Of a stretch of DNA of 9,103 nt, positions 5,914 to 9,103 are shown in pieces (the first letter of the stretch is position 1; each line of letters starts with the position of its first letter). The notes under the pieces were generated by a model. It was not told the DNA's origin, did no database searches, and saw only the letters and a list, made by a program, of their open reading frames with translations. The DNA is from a bacterium (GTDB lineage: Bacteria; Spirochaetota; Spirochaetia; JABEVK01), in the NCBI GenBank assembly GCA_021781625.1, contig JAJXWL010000058.1, forward strand, positions 1 through 9,103, given 5' to 3'. The position numbers were made by a program, and so were the translations under genes.

Positions 5914-6888
5914 GTGGAACCACCTGTTCATTTGCTAGACTTTTTACGACAACATCGTAGCTTTATTCTGGTGGGCCACCAGGATCCTGATGCGGACTGT
6001 ATTGGTTCTCAGCTGGCCCTTGGCTCAGCGTTGAAAAGAATGGGGTGCGAAGTTTTTTTAGCCAACCAAGGGCCATTTAAAAGGTTGGAGATCAATCGCT
6101 ATCAACCTCTTTTTGCCGAGACCCTAGATCCATTCTTTAAAACCAAAAACCCAGCCGTGGTGGTTCTGGATTGTTCGACACCAGACCGCCTTGGAACCTT
6201 GCAGAATGAGCTGGGGACTTTACCTATTGCGGTCATTGATCATCATGCGGTGGGAGTTTCCTTTGGGGAGGTTCGTTGGGTAGTCCCTAAAGCCCCCAGC
6301 ACGACCTTTTTGGTTGAACGATTGATTCATAACTTGTTGGGGGCCCCAACTGAAGAAGAAGCCCATTGGCTCTTGTTGGGGTTATGTACAGATACAGGTT
6401 TCTTTCGCCATTTGGAGCAAGGTTCTAGTGCGACTTTTCATACTGCAGCCCGCTTGACCGAGGCCGGGGCCTCTCCTAAAGCTGTTTTTCAACAGCTGAA
6501 TGGGGGACGACTTCTTGCAAACCAAAAACTGATGGGACTTGTGTTAAGCCGCGTGGAAAGTTACTGGGATAATCGTGTTCTTGTGTCTTGGGAAGAAGAA
6601 GGCGATCGAGGAAAATTCGGAGCAGAAAATCGGGAATCTGATATGATTTATCAGGTCCTTCAGTCTGTAGCTGGCAATCTCGTGGTGGTGCTTCTACGTC
6701 AAGATGGCCCGGATAAAGTCACCGGGGGGCTGAGGTCAAAAGATGTTGTTGATGTGGCAACTTTGGCAGCGATCTTTGGCGGTGGAGGCCATATCAGGGC
6801 TTCAGGCTTTTCTTGTTCAGGTCACTTTTCTGAGGTTAAACAACGAGTGCTCGAAGCTCTAAAGGTTTACTTTGAACCAAAACCTTGA
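5914..6888 (+). CDS. nrnA: DHH/DHHA1 phosphoesterase, NrnA-like (oligoribonuclease / pAp phosphatase)
   Basis: A 324-residue cytoplasmic manganese phosphoesterase of the NrnA type, which degrades 2-5-nucleotide RNAs and/or 3'-phosphoadenosine 5'-phosphate. The N-terminal DHH domain shows the metal motifs GHQDPDADCIGS (H22, D26, D28), VVLDCS (D86), the name-giving D109-H-H, and GLCTDTGFFR (D160). The C-terminal DHHA1 domain ends with the substrate-binding GGGGHIRASGF at 289-299. All signature residues are present and the length is typical. Start is GTG at 5914, 9 bp after the stop of the secreted protein gene. No strong Shine-Dalgarno is visible, so coupling to the upstream gene is likely. A family member making cyclic-di-AMP-degrading enzymes (GdpP or PDE2-like) is an alternative; there is no PAS or GGDEF-like domain, which favours NrnA or a stand-alone DHH-DHHA1 c-di-AMP/pApA hydrolase. 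Confidence 0.9.
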   Translation: MEPPVHLLDFLRQHRSFILVGHQDPDADCIGSQLALGSALKRMGCEVFLANQGPFKRLEINRYQPLFAETLDPFFKTKNPAVVVLDCSTPDRLGTLQNELGTLPIAVIDHHAVGVSFGEVRWVVPKAPSTTFLVERLIHNLLGAPTEEEAHWLLLGLCTDTGFFRHLEQGSSATFHTAARLTEAGASPKAVFQQLNGGRLLANQKLMGLVLSRVESYWDNRVLVSWEEEGDRGKFGAENRESDMIYQVLQSVAGNLVVVLLRQDGPDKVTGGLRSKDVVDVATLAAIFGGGGHIRASGFSCSGHFSEVKQRVLEALKVYFEPKP

Positions 6889-6893
6889 GAAAA

Positions 6894-6909
6894 GGTAACC
6901 GAAGGTAAC
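6894..6909 (+). repeat. Tandem GGTAAC direct repeat with 10-bp period
   Basis: GGTAAC occurs at 6894-6899 and again at 6904-6909, both preceded by AA, so the start-to-start distance is one helical turn. It lies directly after the DHH gene stop and upstream of a candidate promoter for the sigma-like gene. Same-face direct repeats can be activator or repressor sites. With two six-base units only, chance is also possible. Confidence 0.35.
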
Positions 6910-6922
6910 AGTTTTGACTGAC

Positions 6923-6952
6923 TTGGACGTTCATACTCAAAAGAAATATAGT
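6923..6952 (+). promoter_or_regulatory. Candidate promoter for the sigma-like gene
   Basis: TATAGT (6947-6952) matches five of six -10 bases. TTGGAC (6923-6928) lies 18 bp upstream as a poor -35. A better -35 lookalike, TTGACT at 6914-6919, is too far from this -10. Transcription would start near 6959 with a leader of about 50 bases. The 121-bp gap upstream of 7010 is long compared with the other gaps around it, which supports a separate control region here. Confidence 0.35.
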
Positions 6953-6975
6953 TAAAACAGTGAGATAAGCTTTTG

Positions 6976-6999
6976 GCATTCTTTTTGCTGAATGAATGC
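6976..6999 (+). promoter_or_regulatory. Small hairpin next to the ribosome-binding site of the sigma-like gene
   Basis: GCATTC (6976-6981) and GAATGC (6994-6999) are perfect inverted copies around a 12-base T-rich loop. The stem ends one base before GGAGG (7001-7005), and G-U pairs (G6975 with U7000, U6974 with G7001) could extend it into the ribosome-binding site. It is a possible translational control element. A rho-independent terminator is unlikely, because no T run follows and the stem is short. Confidence 0.3.
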
Positions 7000-7009
7000 T
7001 GGAGGCTCT

Positions 7010-7984
7010 ATGGACTACGACAACACACTCACAGAAATAATCTTGGGGTTTCAGGCGGGGAATGTTACAAAGGCCAAAGCGATCTTAGAAACAACTCTTG
7101 AAGTTTATAAATTTTTAAAGAGATACAATCCCAACAAAGATGAAGAGAATCAAGATTTTGTTGCCTCTGTTTTCGAAATCATACCTAAGTTGGTCGTAAG
7201 GTTTACCTTTAAAGGGAAACCTTTCCAACACTACCTTTATAATATTCTCAAATGGAGATTTATCGATTATAGACGCAATATTTACGACCAAGAAAGGATT
7301 GACCGTTTACTAGCCTTTCTCTACACCGACTCGAGCGTGAATTATGAGTCTCCAGAAACTCAGCTCGAAAATCAGTTTTCTGATGCCAGCCTTTGGAACT
7401 ATATGGCCACAAAAGCAAAAATTTCTCCCGCCTGGAAAAAAAGATTGTTGTCGGCCCTTTTGCTTTGTGCAGATAGTGCCAGTATTTCCAGTATTGAAGA
7501 GTTTTGTCGGCAAGTGAAGATCAACCCTTCAGAAATGGATAAGTACCTTATCGAGCTGAGAGACATGCAGAAAGATACGGATAAAAAGTATGAAGAGGCC
7601 ATAAATAAATATTCACGAAGTTTAATTGAGCTGTGGAAAATAGAGGTAGATATCTGTTCAGCCCCGACGAACGACGATCGGCAGGCCCTTTATCAAGCCT
7701 ATCAAAAACAGAAAAACACCGTGGCGGCAAAATTACATGCGCTTCAGACAATTCGGCGAGGAATTACCCACGAACAAGTCTCTGAGGTAATCGGAGTCCC
7801 CAAAGGTACCATTGATTCGGGTATGCACTATTTGAAAAGGAACCTAGCCGTCGTCTATAATGCCGCCCATGGACATACTTCTCGCAACAAACAATGGGCA
7901 CAAGAAAAAAGAACTGACTCAGTTGTGGCCGAAGCATCATCTCCTACTCCCCGCCGACGTCGGACTCGCCGGTTGGGAGCATGA
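7010..7984 (+). CDS. Divergent sigma-70-family-like protein (regions 2 and 4 with long linker)
   Basis: A 324-residue cytoplasmic protein that looks like an atypical sigma factor. Residues about 12-95 resemble sigma region 2: a helical start, DFVASVFEIIPKLV (49-62) like the region 2.1/2.2 core, then FKGKPFQHYLYNILKWRFIDYRRN (67-90), like the F..YL...... DyrR helix that opens the -10 DNA. Residues about 250-282 resemble region 4: GITHEQVSEVIGVPKGTIDSGMHYLKRNL fits the usual sEIA..LGI..GTV.S.l.rar..L helix-turn-helix. Between them lies a helical, charged stretch of about 150 residues, much longer than an ECF-type linker and unlike region 3. ATG 7010 is chosen over ATG 6992 because GGAGG (7001-7005) stands 4 bases upstream. 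Its last 40 or so codons overlap rdgB in another frame, so the Arg-rich tail (RRRRTRR) is probably not a conserved part. Target promoters are unknown. Confidence 0.75.
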   Translation: MDYDNTLTEIILGFQAGNVTKAKAILETTLEVYKFLKRYNPNKDEENQDFVASVFEIIPKLVVRFTFKGKPFQHYLYNILKWRFIDYRRNIYDQERIDRLLAFLYTDSSVNYESPETQLENQFSDASLWNYMATKAKISPAWKKRLLSALLLCADSASISSIEEFCRQVKINPSEMDKYLIELRDMQKDTDKKYEEAINKYSRSLIELWKIEVDICSAPTNDDRQALYQAYQKQKNTVAAKLHALQTIRRGITHEQVSEVIGVPKGTIDSGMHYLKRNLAVVYNAAHGHTSRNKQWAQEKRTDSVVAEASSPTPRRRRTRRLGA

Positions 7985-8477
7985 CGAAACTGAGGAAACG
8001 TTTCGGGGAAATGCCTACGGGAAAGCGTTTTCGCTATTTCAGGCAACACAAGGGCGGTTCCCTGTTTTGGCCGACGATTCAGGTATTTGTGTCGAGGCTT
8101 TACAGGGAGCTCCCGGAGTGCGCTCAGCCCGCTTTGGAACAGAAGAAGCGGGACGAGCTTTGTCAGATTCCGAAAAGAACACTCTTCTGCTAACGAAGTT
8201 GAAAGAGGTCAGTGATCGTCGGGCCAGGTTTGTGTGTGCCTTGGTCTTGATTTTATCTGCGGAACGGCATTTCTTGGTTCAAGAAACCTGGGAAGGCGAG
8301 GTGGCCCACCAGCCCAGCGGTGAAAATGGGTTTGGTTATGACCCCATCTTTTATCTTCCGGAACTAGGGAAAATCTCAGCGGAATTGCCGCCCGAACTGA
8401 AAAACCAGCTTTCTCATCGTGCCCGAGCCACGCGACGATTGGGAATCTTGCTAGACGATCTTAGTCTTCATCCGTAA
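7869..8477 (+). CDS. rdgB: XTP/dITP pyrophosphatase (RdgB/HAM1 family)
   Basis: A cytoplasmic house-cleaning enzyme that hydrolyses XTP, dITP and ITP to monophosphates and pyrophosphate, keeping deaminated purines out of DNA and RNA. From ATG 7869 it has 202 residues, the family length. All hallmarks are visible: LLATNNGHKKKEL at the N-terminus (usual ATxNxxKxxE), LADDSGICVEALQGAPGVRSARF in the middle, EGEVAHQPSGENGFGYDPIFYLPE, and SHRARA near the end. ATG 7869 gives the typical start MDILLATNN; ATG 7860 would add three residues. Neither has a Shine-Dalgarno at proper distance (AAGGA at 7837-7841 is too far). Translation therefore probably depends on ribosomes from the sigma-like gene, which runs 116 bp into this gene in another frame. 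The oligopeptidase gene begins 33 bp after its stop. Confidence 0.94.
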   Translation: MDILLATNNGHKKKELTQLWPKHHLLLPADVGLAGWEHDETEETFRGNAYGKAFSLFQATQGRFPVLADDSGICVEALQGAPGVRSARFGTEEAGRALSDSEKNTLLLTKLKEVSDRRARFVCALVLILSAERHFLVQETWEGEVAHQPSGENGFGYDPIFYLPELGKISAELPPELKNQLSHRARATRRLGILLDDLSLHP

Positions 8478-8510
8478 GTTTATCGTAGACCCTGAAACCA
8501 AGGAGTAATC

Positions 8511-9103
8511 ATGCCTCAAGTTCGCCAGCGTTCAGAGGTTCCCTCACAAGATCGGTGGAACCTTTCTCTTCTCTATACCGATGAAACTGCCTGGGAAGCC
8601 GATTTTTCCCGCTTGAAAAATCTTGTAAAAGAAATTCCGACGTGGGAGGGAACCCTGACCTCCGCCCAGGCTTTGAAAAAAGCAGTGGACTTTTCTCACC
8701 AATGGGAACGTCTTGCTGAAAAACTGGGGGAGTATGCTCACCTGAAAGTCGCCGAAGATGTCGTTGATGCGACAGCTAATGAAAGAATGGGGCGTTTCTA
8801 TGCCGTGGTCACAGAAGCCAATGCGGCCTCAAGTTATCTAGTTCCAGAAATTTTGGCCATTTCTGACGAGAAGTGGAACGATTGGATTGGGCAAGAGCTT
8901 CTGGCCGAGGATCGGATTTCTCTGACTAAGCTGAGACGTTTTAAACCGCATGTTCTGGGCGAAGAAGCGGAACGGGTGCTCGCCTTAGGAGGGGAGGTCA
9001 GAGGTTCTGCGTCAAAGACCTTTTCACAGCTGACGAATGCCGACATGGATTTTGGAAGTTTAACAGTAGAGGGTAAGGAAATCCCTCTTTCTCAATCCAG
9101 CTA
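8511..9103 (+). CDS. pepF: Oligoendopeptidase F (peptidase M3B), N-terminal part
   Basis: The first 197 codons of a probable oligoendopeptidase F, a cytoplasmic zinc enzyme of family M3 that cuts short peptides; the gene continues past the window. ATG 8511 has AAGGAG (8500-8505) 5 bases upstream. The start RSEVPSQDRWNLSLLYTDETAWEADF is the typical family opening (R.ei....WdLs.lY.....we). The helical stretch around LAEKLGEYAHLKVAEDVVDATANERMGRF and the later block RRFKPHVLGEEAERVLALGGEV, TFSQLTNADMDFG also follow the PepF/M3B pattern (kpH.L...eE..L, F..LtnaD..F). The catalytic HExxH lies outside the window, so activity cannot be judged. Spacing of 33 bp from rdgB, with no visible terminator between, suggests the same transcript. 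Confidence 0.9.
   Translation, partial: MPQVRQRSEVPSQDRWNLSLLYTDETAWEADFSRLKNLVKEIPTWEGTLTSAQALKKAVDFSHQWERLAEKLGEYAHLKVAEDVVDATANERMGRFYAVVTEANAASSYLVPEILAISDEKWNDWIGQELLAEDRISLTKLRRFKPHVLGEEAERVLALGGEVRGSASKTFSQLTNADMDFGSLTVEGKEIPLSQSS

Noticed and set aside
7832..7845. Programmed -1 frameshift site at TTGAAAAGG
   Set aside because: A -1 slip would reach the TAA at 7858, but the sequence is not a good slippery heptamer (re-pairing would be mismatched) and no downstream stimulator is evident.
7940..7984. Arg-rich tail (RRRRTRR) of the sigma-like protein as a nucleic-acid-binding element
   Set aside because: Those bases encode conserved rdgB codons in another frame, so the tail is most simply a by-product of the overlap.
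1..9103. CRISPR arrays, insertion sequences, tRNA or rRNA genes, prophage or defence genes
   Set aside because: No regularly spaced repeats, transposase motifs, cloverleaf-like segments or phage genes were found on either strand; the gene content is core-type throughout.

Overview
The window reads as a compact chromosomal segment of a bacterium, most probably a spirochaete (order Spirochaetales; free-living or Treponema-like). The clues are inferential: a bactofilin/M23 peptidase/YaaR cluster, several spirochaete-looking proteins of unknown function, and an unusual sigma-factor-like gene beside a DHH phosphoesterase and rdgB. Composition looks even throughout, and there is no sign of mobile DNA, CRISPR, tRNA or rRNA. 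Starts other than ATG are common (GTG at 1282, 4476, 4923 and 5914; TTG at 3438). No gene-free stretch exceeds 300 bases; the longest is 3242-3437.

Left part (1-2454). A leftward exported protein with a degenerate M28-peptidase-like fold (1-697, cut by the window edge) diverges from a rightward two-gene unit: a small nitroreductase (758-1270) and a 390-residue protein of unknown function (1282-2454). The gap holds a very good sigma-70-type promoter for the rightward unit. Facing it, only 4 bp away, is the end of a TatD-family metal hydrolase (2459-3241, minus strand).

Central part (3242-5904). The TatD gene diverges from a morphogenesis-type operon across a 196-bp region with two back-to-back candidate promoters. 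The operon encodes a membrane-anchored M23 endopeptidase (TTG start behind a perfect AGGAGG), a bactofilin whose GTG directly follows the peptidase stop, and a YaaR/DUF327 protein. A small secreted protein of unknown function (5473-5904) follows behind its own candidate promoter. A bactofilin scaffold paired with a membrane M23 hydrolase is a known cell-shape arrangement in other bacteria. Here it would probably shape or localise peptidoglycan cleavage.

Right part (5914-9103). A DHH/DHHA1 phosphoesterase of the NrnA type (GTG start) is followed by a 121-bp leader with a tandem GGTAAC repeat, a candidate promoter and a small hairpin. Next comes a 324-codon protein with sigma-70 region 2-like and region 4-like ends separated by a long unfamiliar middle. 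Its 3' end overlaps rdgB/HAM1 (XTP/dITP pyrophosphatase) by 116-125 bp in another frame. The window ends inside an M3B oligoendopeptidase F gene. The features most worth following up are the divergent sigma-like factor with its overlap into rdgB, the bactofilin-M23-YaaR-secreted-protein set, and the active-site-depleted M28-like exported protein.
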